The notes under the pieces are model-generated. The model was not told the origin of the DNA, did not search any database, and saw only the letters and a list, made by a program, of their open reading frames with translations. From contig NZ_CANLKR010000002.1 of NCBI RefSeq assembly GCF_947491715.1, positions 186,001 to 250,000 of the forward strand: DNA of 64,000 nt. Direction: 5' to 3'. Positions 35,446-44,606 of the stretch are shown piece by piece. The translations under genes were made by a program, and so were the position numbers. How positions within the stretch are numbered: the first letter of the stretch is position 1; each line of letters starts with the position of its first letter. Origin of the DNA: an uncultured Shewanella sp. (GTDB lineage: Bacteria; Pseudomonadota; Gammaproteobacteria; Enterobacterales; Shewanellaceae).

Positions 35446-38250
35446 TTAATCCCGACTAAGGGTATGGGTTTTTTGTTTAAATGCACGTAAATCGTCTATC
35501 ATATTGTTTGTTTTCAATGGCGGGAAATCTTGATGTGCTTGACCTGTATTGAAAACAACCAATCTATCCGCATATTGTGTGCGCATTTTTGTCATGATGA
35601 ATTTAATAAGTTGTGCTCGAGAAATATCAGCAATAAAGTTAGCCACTTTTTCTCTTTGATTAAAAAGGTAATCTTGATTGGCAATACTGGCCCAATAGCG
35701 TTGGCTTCGGCTTTTTAGGTTTGTATCTTGTTCTAATAGTTGCTTAATGAGTCCTTGTTTATTTTTGTCCCAATCTTCTTGGGTAATTTGCATGATGGCA
35801 TAGGTGAAATCGGCAATGAATTGATCGATAGCTTCAAGCAACTGTAATGGACTTCGACTGGGAGATTGAATATAAAAAATCATTCCTGGGTAACGGTTGA
35901 GAGGAAAGTATCCTGTGCCTAACATATAGCCTAATTGGCGCTGGGTGCGTAACTCATGGAAAAAAGAAGAAGACATGGTATGGTTTAATAAACTGAAAAT
36001 CCCCATGGTATTGATATTGGTAACAGTTGATTGATAATAAACAATCACACTACTATCTTGGTGAGGTGTAATACGTTCTCTCAATAAGGTTTTTTGATGG
36101 CTTAAATCGATAATTTCTCGTGCACTGCTGTCGCTTGGGGAAGACACTAAAGATAAAATGTGATTTAACCTTTTAGCCAATGAATGTACTTCGCTGATCA
36201 ACCAATCGCCATAGACGAGCCCTTCTAAATGGACTTTTTCATAAAATAAGCGAACATGTTCATGAAGATCCTCTAAAGTGATGCCTTCGAGGCATTCAGC
36301 CATTCTCGCGGGTTCAAAGCTGCGTTTTTGTAATGTTACCGTTAAACTGGTAAACAATTGAGATATGGGTTTAGCTTGGCTGTGGTTGTGCCAGTTTCGA
36401 AGGATCTGCTGTTTAATGATGTCAAATCTAGCCTGAGTAAAATTCCGTTCTCGTGCCTTATTAATAATGAGGGAAAGTAAGGCCTCCTGTTTGCCTGTAA
36501 AACCGGTTAAATGCAGTGTAATTCCCCCCTGATGAGGATAAATATTGTAACTTAATCCTGCTACTTCTGCTGGGTAGGTGTGTTCGGTTAAAAAATCCAA
36601 TAACATTTCGACATAGAGCCGAGTTGTTGCTGCATGACGAGGGCTTGCCGCGGCTTGAGCAGAGTCTAAAGACAAATAGAGGTGACCTTTAGGCACATTA
36701 AACTCATCATCTTTTCTATGCCAAATACGGTAACCTTCTCCTTGTGCGACGACAACGGGGATTTTGGTATAGCTTTTGTGTACTCTAGGGCCGTTATCTG
36801 GTGCAACAAAAGGATTCGGTATGGGAAGCGACAAGGCTTCTCGAGTCTGGATGTGTTCCCAAAGTGCTAATCGCTGTGGTGAAATAGGCCTCATTTGGTA
36901 CTGGGAATGATACCATTGTGCTTGGGTATCGGTTTCCACATCTTGTGCTATCACTTGCAGTCTGATATTAGAAGGACGCATAAGAGCCAATAACTCTCGA
37001 GTCGCTTCTAACGGTAGATTATTCATTCGATAATCACCAAAGATGATGTCTTCTACTGGGTAATGATGCATGTTAATGCTTAAATGACTGGCAAGATCTA
37101 ATGGTTTACTGGCTTCTTGATATTTGAAAGCTTGCATTAATAACTGTGATCTTTCTTGATAACGCCAGTTTTCTAATCCATGATTTTTGATTAAGTGAAT
37201 ATATTCAAAGCAAGCAGTTACAATATCCTCTAAGTGTTGATAACCTTTTTTCGTTAATAAGATACTGATATTGTAATCTTTATAATTATAACCATGGGCG
37301 CCGCCGCCCGCAGACAAGCTTGTTGCTAAGCCTTCTGACTTTAAATAAGATAACAAACTCCCTTGGCCTTCATAACCCAGTAGGTGGCTAATGAAAGTGA
37401 GGGGTTTACAATGATATAAAGAGTCGATAGCGGGTAAACTAAAGCAGATCCCAAGCCTTCTTTGTTGTTTTAAGGGCTTAATATTAATTTGTTGACCAAG
37501 TTCTGCTGGCTGATAAAGAGGGGTATTAGGGTACTCTTTAGTGAGTTGATGGTTAGGTATGTCGCTGAAATAGTGTTTAGCAAGAATGCTTAGCTTTGCT
37601 ATAGAGAGGGGAGCCACTAAGCATAATGTCATTAAATTAGCGCTATAATGTTGTTGATAAAATGCGACTAATTCAGTTTGCAATTTTGAAGGTTCCCCTG
37701 CAAGTGTTTCGAGGTTACCCACTGAGAATTTGGAAAAAGGGTGGTGACTATTAACCGTTTCTTTATGGACTTGGTAAATTCGACGTACATCGTCATTCAG
37801 TTTTAAACTGAACTCAGATTCAATGGCGTGTCTTTCTTTATCAATCCACTCAGGGTTAAAAAGTGGGTGAGTAAAGAATTGGCTAAATCTGTCTAAAGAG
37901 CCTTCATAAGCATCGATGTGTATGTCATAGAAAAAATTGGTTTGCTCTGTACCTGTCCAAGCATTATTACTGCCACCATGTTGATTAATGTATTTATGAT
38001 ATTCACCGGATAAGGGGTATTTTTGAGTGCCTAAGAATAGCATGTGCTCAAGAAAGTGTGCCATACCCGGACGAGTCATTGGATCATCGAAGTGTCCAAC
38101 TTTTACCGCCATAGATGCGGCCGCCATTTTGCTTTTATTGTCTTCAACCAGTAGAACAGATAACCCATTGTTTAACTTGAGATATTGATATTGCCTATGA
38201 TCATTAGGGCTTTTTATGATGGTTTGAGATAAAGGATCAGGCAAAATCAT
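35446..38250 (-). CDS. M16-family (insulinase/pitrilysin-like) zinc protease
   Basis: 934 residues, the size of E. coli protease III. HFLEHMLFLG near 63-72 is the inverted zinc motif HxxEH, with the third ligand in ESEFSLKLNDDVRR about 75 residues later. The C-terminal half has the inactive M16 repeats. No signal peptide is evident, unlike pitrilysin, so it may be cytoplasmic. It degrades small peptides or signal fragments. Conserved near sixA in this group. Confidence 0.9.
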   Translation of the reverse strand: MILPDPLSQTIIKSPNDHRQYQYLKLNNGLSVLLVEDNKSKMAAASMAVKVGHFDDPMTRPGMAHFLEHMLFLGTQKYPLSGEYHKYINQHGGSNNAWTGTEQTNFFYDIHIDAYEGSLDRFSQFFTHPLFNPEWIDKERHAIESEFSLKLNDDVRRIYQVHKETVNSHHPFSKFSVGNLETLAGEPSKLQTELVAFYQQHYSANLMTLCLVAPLSIAKLSILAKHYFSDIPNHQLTKEYPNTPLYQPAELGQQINIKPLKQQRRLGICFSLPAIDSLYHCKPLTFISHLLGYEGQGSLLSYLKSEGLATSLSAGGGAHGYNYKDYNISILLTKKGYQHLEDIVTACFEYIHLIKNHGLENWRYQERSQLLMQAFKYQEASKPLDLASHLSINMHHYPVEDIIFGDYRMNNLPLEATRELLALMRPSNIRLQVIAQDVETDTQAQWYHSQYQMRPISPQRLALWEHIQTREALSLPIPNPFVAPDNGPRVHKSYTKIPVVVAQGEGYRIWHRKDDEFNVPKGHLYLSLDSAQAAASPRHAATTRLYVEMLLDFLTEHTYPAEVAGLSYNIYPHQGGITLHLTGFTGKQEALLSLIINKARERNFTQARFDIIKQQILRNWHNHSQAKPISQLFTSLTVTLQKRSFEPARMAECLEGITLEDLHEHVRLFYEKVHLEGLVYGDWLISEVHSLAKRLNHILSLVSSPSDSSAREIIDLSHQKTLLRERITPHQDSSVIVYYQSTVTNINTMGIFSLLNHTMSSSFFHELRTQRQLGYMLGTGYFPLNRYPGMIFYIQSPSRSPLQLLEAIDQFIADFTYAIMQITQEDWDKNKQGLIKQLLEQDTNLKSRSQRYWASIANQDYLFNQREKVANFIADISRAQLIKFIMTKMRTQYADRLVVFNTGQAHQDFPPLKTNNMIDDLRAFKQKTHTLSRD

Positions 38251-38298
38251 TCTCCACTATTGGCTAGAGGTGTAGCCAAGAATAATAAAAATCATTAA

Positions 38299-38331
38299 AT
38301 ACCATAAGTTAAACACTTATACTTATGGTAT
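38299..38331. repeat. Perfect 11-bp inverted repeat in a divergent promoter region
   Basis: ATACCATAAGT and ACTTATGGTAT around an 11-base loop, about 50 bp before the M16 start, in the 430-bp gap to sixA. The position fits an operator. Nothing else identifiable in 38251-38681. Confidence 0.5.
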
Positions 38332-38681
38332 GCAATATCAAGGAGTCATAAATACATCCGCAGGAGAGGTATCTTTTTAGCAGGATTAAGAAGGGAACTA
38401 TTTTATGTTAGAGCCTGTTTAAATTTTCCACATTGACCCATTCATGATCATTGTTGATCCTCATGTTAATCCTAACGTTAATCAATTGTTTTGTTTTGTT
38501 TCTCTTAATTGCTATTTTATGCTGTTTTATTAACAAAAACAGTGGGATTAAGTTAATTTTTTCAGATAGAATGACGTTAGGCGCTATTTTAAGTGGGTGA
38601 AAGAGTATACATAAGGTATGTTAGTTTTTAATGCCAAGAACATCACCCTATAACAATGTGAAATGGGATCTGCACAGCAGT

Positions 38682-39161
38682 ATGCAACTATATTTAATGC
38701 GACATGGTGAAGCGAATCATCAGACTCGCTCGGATCAAGACAGGACACTCACGGATGCGGGCCGTTTTCAAACCGTAATGATGAGTCAATGGTTATCGGC
38801 TTCTGTGGATCACTTTGATTTAGTCTTGGTGAGTCCTTATGTTCGTGCCCAACAGACATGGCAAGAAGTGAGTCAGTATTTTACTGAGCCCACGCAATGG
38901 CATGTGTTAGAAGAGCTAACACCGTTAAATCATGCCAGTGATACGATGGATGTGATAGTGACTTATGCCGAGTTTTATCAGGCAAAAAAAGTGTTAGTGA
39001 TAGCACATATGCCTTTACTCGGGTATTTAGTAAATGCCTTTTTGCCCGATATCGAACCGCCTTTGTTTTCTACGTCAGGTATTGCTCTTATTGAAAAAGG
39101 TCAGGACAGTCATTCTCTTACTTGGCAAGAGTCGCCTTATTCTTGCAGTAAGGTGTCTTAA
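38682..39161 (+). CDS. sixA: SixA, phosphohistidine phosphatase
   Basis: 159 residues with MQLYLMRHGEA at the start (RHG catalytic histidine near residue 8), SPYVRAQQT and AHMPLLGYL (second His), the histidine phosphatase pattern. SixA dephosphorylates histidine phosphocarriers such as NPr. The start at 38682 was chosen by family alignment; the frame extends 17 codons upstream without a good site. The next gene is convergent. Confidence 0.9.
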   Translation: MQLYLMRHGEANHQTRSDQDRTLTDAGRFQTVMMSQWLSASVDHFDLVLVSPYVRAQQTWQEVSQYFTEPTQWHVLEELTPLNHASDTMDVIVTYAEFYQAKKVLVIAHMPLLGYLVNAFLPDIEPPLFSTSGIALIEKGQDSHSLTWQESPYSCSKVS

Positions 39162-39190
39162 GGGCTAACGGGTGAATTGGCCTCCGTTGT

Positions 39191-39224
39191 GTCACCATCG
39201 AAGAGTCTTATTTTCAATGGTGAC
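39191..39224. terminator. Hairpin between convergent sixA and smrB
   Basis: GTCACCAT (39191-39198) and ATGGTGAC (39217-39224) form an 8-bp stem with a long loop in the 79-bp gap between convergent genes. Possibly bidirectional. Confidence 0.4.
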
Positions 39225-39240
39225 GGAAGATGAAAGTCGA

Positions 39241-39771
39241 TTAAAAAGAAAAAGGCGCTTCTTCTATCTCTATTAATACGAGTAATGCAGCCGTTCCTCC
39301 CCATTCTTTAGGTGCTTGATGAAAGGCTTTTACTTGGGGGTGCTGAGCTAACCACAGGGGTAATTGCTGTTTTAATATGCCGCTCCCATGACCATGCATA
39401 ACACTACAGCAAGGGCTGTGTTGTTTGATGGCGGCTTGTATCAGTGCCACAAGCTCAAGTTTGGCTTCTGATTGTCTTAGTCCGTGAAGATCCAGTAACA
39501 GATCTGGACAATAATCACCTCGGCGTAATCGTTTTAATTCAAAGCTATCCACATCCTCTCTTACCCATCGCATTGGCCCTTCTGTTGGCATTAAAGGTTG
39601 GTACGTATCAGAAAAATAGCTATCTGCATGCAATTTTTGCTCTGCTTGTGCCCACTTTTCTTTATTTTTTGGCGAGGCTGTGAAATGACGCTTATCCTGC
39701 TTTAAGGGTTTAATCCCTTGAATTAGCGTAGAAAACAGAGCCTGGTCATCATCGTCATATTTTTTATTCAT
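39241..39771 (-). CDS. smrB: SmrB, Smr-domain ribosome rescue endonuclease
   Basis: 176 residues. [12 protein letters not shown] (about 94-105) and the [16 protein letters not shown] motif define the Smr domain; [10 protein letters not shown] ends the fold. SmrB cleaves mRNA between collided ribosomes. It is divergent from prmB, as in E. coli. Confidence 0.93.
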   Translation of the reverse strand: MNKKYDDDDQALFSTLIQGIKPLKQDKRHFTASPKNKEKWAQAEQKLHADSYFSDTYQPLMPTEGPMRWVREDVDSFELKRLRRGDYCPDLLLDLHGLRQSEAKLELVALIQAAIKQHSPCCSVMHGHGSGILKQQLPLWLAQHPQVKAFHQAPKEWGGTAALLVLIEIEEAPFSF

Positions 39772-39850
39772 GGGGGTATTTTATTGAATTCGATGCCATA
39801 TGAATAGACTTCAGTTACAATGAAGTCCAATTATAATGTTGGAGTCTATT

Positions 39851-40795
39851 TTGGATAAGATTTTTGTTGATGAAGCTGTCGCTGAATTACGTACTGTTGG
39901 CGATATGCTGCGTTGGGCCGTAAGCCGTTTTAATGATGCAAATATATATTATGGTCATGGGACGGATAATGCGTGGGATGAAGCGATTGCTTTGGTTTTT
40001 CATGCATTGCATTTGCCTCAAGAGATTGGTCAACAGGTTATTCATAGTAACTTAACCAGCAGTGAAAAGCATAAAATTGTCGAGTTGATTATTCGGCGTG
40101 TTCAAGAGCGTTTGCCTGTTCCTTATTTAACCCATGAGGCAAGATTTGCTGGTTTATCTTTTTATGTTGATGAGCGTGTCTTGGTGCCGCGTTCGCCCAT
40201 AGCTGAAATGATTGCTGAGCGTTTTAGCCCTTGGCTGTATAATAAATCGGTTAATCGTGTCTTAGATTTATGCACTGGGAGTGGTTGTATTGCGATTGCT
40301 TGCGCTTATGAGTTTGAAGACGCTGAAGTGGATGCGTTAGATATCAGCACTGATGCACTTGATGTGGCACAAATTAATATTGAATCGCTAGGTGTGATGG
40401 ACAGAGTTTTTGCTATGGAATCTGATTTATTTGCAGCGATTCCTAAAGGCCCACAATATGATTTGATTGTGACCAATCCGCCATATGTGGATGCTGAAGA
40501 TATTGATGATATGCCTCAAGAGTATCATCATGAGCCTGAATTAGGCTTAGCCTCTGGTCATGATGGTTTAGACTTAACTAAACGTATTTTAGCGAATGCG
40601 GCGGATTATTTAACCCCAAGCGGTATATTAGTCGTTGAAGTGGGTAATTCTATGGTGCACTTGGCTGAGCAATTTCCCCAAGTGCCTTTTAGTTGGGCGG
40701 AATTTCAACATGGTGGTGATGGCGTGTTTGTGTTGACATATGATCAGCTTCAAGCACACCGCGATGTGTTTAAAGCGTATCGAGATAGCGAATAA
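39851..40795 (+). CDS. prmB: PrmB, ribosomal protein uL3 glutamine methyltransferase
   Basis: 314 residues. SAM motif [18 protein letters not shown] and the substrate motif NPPYVDAED are intact. It methylates uL3 at Gln150. The start is set to a TTG at 39851, because E. coli PrmB starts at the same DKIFVDEAV and GGAG lies 6 bases upstream. The ATG at 39836 would contain that site in its coding frame. Confidence 0.95.
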   Translation: MDKIFVDEAVAELRTVGDMLRWAVSRFNDANIYYGHGTDNAWDEAIALVFHALHLPQEIGQQVIHSNLTSSEKHKIVELIIRRVQERLPVPYLTHEARFAGLSFYVDERVLVPRSPIAEMIAERFSPWLYNKSVNRVLDLCTGSGCIAIACAYEFEDAEVDALDISTDALDVAQINIESLGVMDRVFAMESDLFAAIPKGPQYDLIVTNPPYVDAEDIDDMPQEYHHEPELGLASGHDGLDLTKRILANAADYLTPSGILVVEVGNSMVHLAEQFPQVPFSWAEFQHGGDGVFVLTYDQLQAHRDVFKAYRDSE

Positions 40796-40904
40796 CTTAA
40801 TGGCTAATTTGTCATTGTTTATATAACAAGTTTTGATTTAATCCTGAATGGCTGCGCCATACTTTAAGGATTAGACGTATTTAATTGTTTGAGGTGTAAA
40901 GCTG

Positions 40905-42002
40905 ATGTCGGGAAACAGTATAGGTCAACATTTTGTCGTAACGACTTTTGGTGAAAGTCATGGCACTGCTCTAGGGTGTATTATTGACGGTTGTCCGCCA
41001 GGAATGGCATTAAGCGAAGCTGATTTACAACATGATCTTGATCGCCGTCGTCCAGGTACGTCTCGTTACACAACCGCAAGGCGTGAACCCGATGCCGTTC
41101 GTATTTTATCAGGTGTTTTTGAAGGTAAAACCACAGGTACATCGATTGGTTTATTAATTGAAAATACCGATCAGCGTAGTAAAGATTATTCCAATATTAA
41201 AGATCTTTTTCGTCCAGGTCATGCCGATTATACCTACCAGCAAAAATATGGCTTAAGGGATTACAGAGGAGGCGGACGCGCTTCTGCTCGCGAAACAGCC
41301 ATGCGAGTTGCCGCAGGAGCGGTGGCTAAAAAATATTTAAAGCATGTCCATGGTGTCGATATTTATGGATTTATGTCACAGCTTGGTCCAATTAAAGCTG
41401 AAAAGATGGATGTTGAACAAATCGAAAAAAATCCGTTCTTTTTCCCCGATGAGAGTCAACTTGAAGCGCTTGATGAGTATATGCGTGATTTGAAGAAAAG
41501 TGGGGATTCCATTGGTGCGAAATTAACGGTTGTTGCGACAGGTGTACCTGTGGGGTTAGGTGAGCCTGTTTTTGATCGCTTAGATGCTGAAATTGCCCAT
41601 GCATTGATGGGAATTAATGCGGTGAAAGGGGTTGAAATTGGCGATGGATTTGCTGTTGTTGAGCAAAAAGGCTCAGAGCATCGTGATCTCATGTCACCTG
41701 AAGGGTTTGAGTCGAATCATGCGGGTGGCATTTTAGGTGGCATTTCATCGGGTCAACCTATTGTTGCACATATGGCATTAAAACCGACTTCCAGTATTAG
41801 TGTGCCGGGACAGAGTATGACTGCAACTGGTGAAGTTGCCGAAGTCGTCACAAAAGGTCGTCATGATCCCTGTGTGGGAATACGCGCAGTGCCTATTGCT
41901 GAAGCGATGTTGGCTATCGTATTGATGGATCACTTATTGAGACATCGTGGACAAAATATGGACGTAACGAGTCAAACGCCCAATATTGGAATGCGTAAAT
42001 GA
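40905..42002 (+). CDS. aroC: AroC, chorismate synthase
   Basis: 365 residues with the family signatures [35 protein letters not shown] and the FMN-binding regions. It makes chorismate from EPSP, the last common step of aromatic synthesis. GAGGTG lies before the ATG. It follows prmB as in E. coli; the next gene starts 28 bp later. Confidence 0.98.
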   Translation: MSGNSIGQHFVVTTFGESHGTALGCIIDGCPPGMALSEADLQHDLDRRRPGTSRYTTARREPDAVRILSGVFEGKTTGTSIGLLIENTDQRSKDYSNIKDLFRPGHADYTYQQKYGLRDYRGGGRASARETAMRVAAGAVAKKYLKHVHGVDIYGFMSQLGPIKAEKMDVEQIEKNPFFFPDESQLEALDEYMRDLKKSGDSIGAKLTVVATGVPVGLGEPVFDRLDAEIAHALMGINAVKGVEIGDGFAVVEQKGSEHRDLMSPEGFESNHAGGILGGISSGQPIVAHMALKPTSSISVPGQSMTATGEVAEVVTKGRHDPCVGIRAVPIAEAMLAIVLMDHLLRHRGQNMDVTSQTPNIGMRK

Positions 42003-42030
42003 GTCGGGCAGTTTCAAGGTTAATTGGATA

Positions 42031-43146
42031 ATGGCCTTGTTTCGATTAGGTTTACTGATAAACCCATTGGCGGGGCTAGGGGGTAGCGTTGCGTTAAAAG
42101 GCAGTGATGGCGTTGCCTTTGAAGCTTTAGCCAAAGGCGCCTTACCTCAAGCCATGAAGCGTATGAAGCAAGCGTTACTTAAAATAGTGCCTAAAAAAGA
42201 TAGCATTGAAATCATCACCGCCTCAGGCGATATGGGAGAAAGTGTTGCTCAGGAGCTGGGTTTTACGACTCAAGTGGTTTATCAAGCTCCTGTATTGACC
42301 CAGGCCAGTGATACCGTTGGTGCAGCAGTAAGCCTACGTGAACAAGGTGTTGATTTAATTCTTTTTGCGGGAGGGGATGGCACTGCCAGAGATGTTTATG
42401 CCGCTATTGGAGAGAGTGTGCCTGTATTGGGGGTACCTGCTGGAGTGAAAATTCATTCTGGAGTATATGGGGTCACTCCCGTTGCTGCAGGCTTAGTGGT
42501 TAAGCAATTACTCGAGGGTGAGTTAGTCAGCCTGATGAGCGCTGATGTGATGGATATTGACGAAGCCTTGTTTAGACAAGGTCGTGTTCAAGCTAAGCGC
42601 TTTGGAGAGATGCAGGTTCCTGCTGAGCCTCGTTACGTTCAAGCGGTAAAGCAGGGAGGAGTGGAATGCGAGGCCTTAGTCCTTGCTGATATAGCCGCAG
42701 AGGCGATAGCGCTTATGGATGATGCATTATGTATTATGGGATCGGGCAGTACATTGGCGTTTGTGATGGCTGAAATGGGGCTTGAGAATACCTTGTTGGG
42801 TGTGGACTTAATCAAAGAGCAAGTGTTGATCCAATCGGATTTAACGGCCCAGGCATTGCTTGAGCACACTCTAGGGCAAGAGACTAAATTATTTATCACG
42901 CTTATCGGTGGACAAGGCCATATTTTGGGGCGAGGGAATCAACAGTTATCCCCAGCATTAATTCGTCAAATTGGCCGAGAGAATATTATTATTTTAGCGA
43001 CTAAAGCCAAGCTAAAGGCTTTAGAAGGACGCCCGTTAATTGTTGATTCTGGCGATTCAGAATTAGATCAGTCCCTTGCAGGGTATTATAAAGTGATCAC
43101 TGGATATCGAGATTATGTGATGTATCCAGTGGTCGAAATCAATTAG
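42031..43146 (+). CDS. ATP-NAD/AcoX kinase-family protein
   Basis: 371 residues. Opens with GLLINPLAGLGGSVALKGSDG and contains FAGGDGTARDVYAAI, the GGDGT motif of the NAD/diacylglycerol kinase fold, and MGSGSTLAFVM. Common in Shewanella-type genomes after aroC. It is not the housekeeping NadK; substrate unknown. Start 42031 was chosen because it opens the first strand of the fold. Confidence 0.85.
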   Translation: MALFRLGLLINPLAGLGGSVALKGSDGVAFEALAKGALPQAMKRMKQALLKIVPKKDSIEIITASGDMGESVAQELGFTTQVVYQAPVLTQASDTVGAAVSLREQGVDLILFAGGDGTARDVYAAIGESVPVLGVPAGVKIHSGVYGVTPVAAGLVVKQLLEGELVSLMSADVMDIDEALFRQGRVQAKRFGEMQVPAEPRYVQAVKQGGVECEALVLADIAAEAIALMDDALCIMGSGSTLAFVMAEMGLENTLLGVDLIKEQVLIQSDLTAQALLEHTLGQETKLFITLIGGQGHILGRGNQQLSPALIRQIGRENIIILATKAKLKALEGRPLIVDSGDSELDQSLAGYYKVITGYRDYVMYPVVEIN

Positions 43147-43162
43147 ATCCTATGGAGATCCC

Positions 43163-43432
43163 ATGTTAGAGAAGTATGAGCACACATTGCAAAATTGGAT
43201 TGAAGGTATTGTTGAGTCAGGTGATGATGATGCTTTATTTGCCAGTGGTTATTTACAAGGTCATTTTGCAGTGGTGTTGTCACAACTTGAAGTTGAAGAG
43301 AATCAAGATCTCAGTTGTTTATCAGCAAAAATGCAAGTGTGTTTAGATTTAGCAAAAGAAGAGTTAGGTGAGCAAGATTACAAATTGGTAGAAGATGCTT
43401 GGCAAGCATTACGTCAACAAATTGCAGCTTAA
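43163..43432 (+). CDS. yfcL: YfcL family protein
   Basis: 89 acidic, helical residues (LQNWIEGIVESGDDDALFASGYLQGHFAVVLSQ), matching YfcL, which also lies near aroC in E. coli. Function unknown. GGAG lies before the ATG. Confidence 0.85.
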   Translation: MLEKYEHTLQNWIEGIVESGDDDALFASGYLQGHFAVVLSQLEVEENQDLSCLSAKMQVCLDLAKEELGEQDYKLVEDAWQALRQQIAA

Positions 43433-43466
43433 TATTTGAAAATTGACGAGAGTGAAGTGTCATTAA

Positions 43467-44000
43467 ATGAAATCAAGTTATATTGGTATTGGATTATTAA
43501 ATCCAAAAAGTCCGACGAATATGGGTGGGATCATGAGAGCGGCGGGTTGCTATGATGCCGATGCGGTTTTTTTTACTGGAAAGCGTTACTTGCTGGCCGC
43601 GACGAATGGAAATGCACAATATAATACTGATACTAAAGGTGCTAGTTTATCTATTCCCCAAACTCAAGTAGAGGATCTACGTGAGGCGGTAGGGAGTGAA
43701 ATCAGTCTCGTGTGTGTTGATTTAGTAGAGGGAGCTTGTCCTTTACCTGAATTTCAGCATCCAGAGAAAGCTTTGTATATTTTTGGTCCTGAAGATGGCA
43801 CTGTCAGTCAGTCGTTAATCGATGCCAGTGATGCTGTCGTGTATATGCCAACGAAAGGGTGCATGAATTTAGCGGCATCGGTGAATGTGTTACTTTACGA
43901 TCGAATGGCAAAAATGGCACACTTTGAAAATGGTGATGCCCTTATTCGCCAAAGTCGAGATACGAATAATCGTGTCAGGATTAAAAATATAAAAGTGTAA
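43467..44000 (+). CDS. TrmH/SpoU-family RNA 2 prime-O-methyltransferase
   Basis: 177 residues of the SPOUT fold. NPKSPTNMGGIMRAAGCYDA is motif 1 (with the catalytic Asn/Arg), IFGPEDGTVSQSL motif 2 and MPTKGCMNLAASVNVLLYD motif 3 with the knotted SAM site. Target RNA unknown. Ends the yfcL unit, before a strong terminator. Confidence 0.85.
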   Translation: MKSSYIGIGLLNPKSPTNMGGIMRAAGCYDADAVFFTGKRYLLAATNGNAQYNTDTKGASLSIPQTQVEDLREAVGSEISLVCVDLVEGACPLPEFQHPEKALYIFGPEDGTVSQSLIDASDAVVYMPTKGCMNLAASVNVLLYDRMAKMAHFENGDALIRQSRDTNNRVRIKNIKV

Positions 44001-44027
44001 GTGGCATAGTGATCACCTTAAATGGAC

Positions 44028-44055
44028 AAGGAAAGCCAATGGCTTTCCTTTTTGT
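44028..44055 (+). terminator. Rho-independent terminator
   Basis: Perfect stem AAGGAAAGCC/GGCTTTCCTT with an AAT loop and T-run, between the methyltransferase and a convergent gene. Confidence 0.92.
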
Positions 44056-44057
44056 TT

Positions 44058-44546
44058 TCATTTATGGCTAAATTGATTGAGATACTCACGTGTTATTTCA
44101 ATCAATGCATTTGGATATTGGCGATAATCTAAATAAGGCACAAGCAATTGAGATTGAAATACTTTTAATGATGTCTGATTATGAATATTCTGAAAGTGTT
44201 TTAGATTCAGATTTAATTGTTCGGCAGCGCTTTGTCCTGAAATAATGTGTATCTGTGCGGTAGGCGATAAGGTATCAGCATTGATATGAATTTGTTCATT
44301 CGTTTTGAGTAAAAACTGATCTCTATAGGTTTTCCAGTCGTGATCTTGACAGGTTATTTTGGCCATTAGGGTAAAAATTTTTCGCCAATGATTGCCGTTT
44401 AATTGAATGATGCTGGCTATGGCATCGGATTGAGTATGATGCCAGCTATTCGGTAATAAGGGAGCATTTGGCAAATAAAAAGCATACTGTCCTTTTTGAT
44501 GACCGAATAATATGTGTGTTTTGTTCAACGGTTGGCCTTTTACCAT
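44058..44546 (-). CDS. Conserved hypothetical protein, 162 aa
   Basis: A soluble protein without signal peptide; N-terminal LFGHQKGQYAFYLPNAPLLP and a C-terminal helix ENLKVFQSQL-like region. Gene-like codon use and start next to the 44607 gene on the same strand. No family recognised with confidence (it may belong to a Shewanella-restricted DUF). Confidence 0.65.
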   Translation of the reverse strand: MVKGQPLNKTHILFGHQKGQYAFYLPNAPLLPNSWHHTQSDAIASIIQLNGNHWRKIFTLMAKITCQDHDWKTYRDQFLLKTNEQIHINADTLSPTAQIHIISGQSAAEQLNLNLKHFQNIHNQTSLKVFQSQLLVPYLDYRQYPNALIEITREYLNQFSHK

Positions 44547-44606
44547 GTCGTGGCTCTAGCTCGCTATGGTAGCGCAAATTAATGTTGATTATCGCAATAA
44601 TCTTGT

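Noticed and set aside
39836..39850. ATG at 39836 as prmB start
   Set aside because: The only ribosome site (GGAG, 39841-39844) lies inside it and the TTG at 39851 matches the family N terminus.
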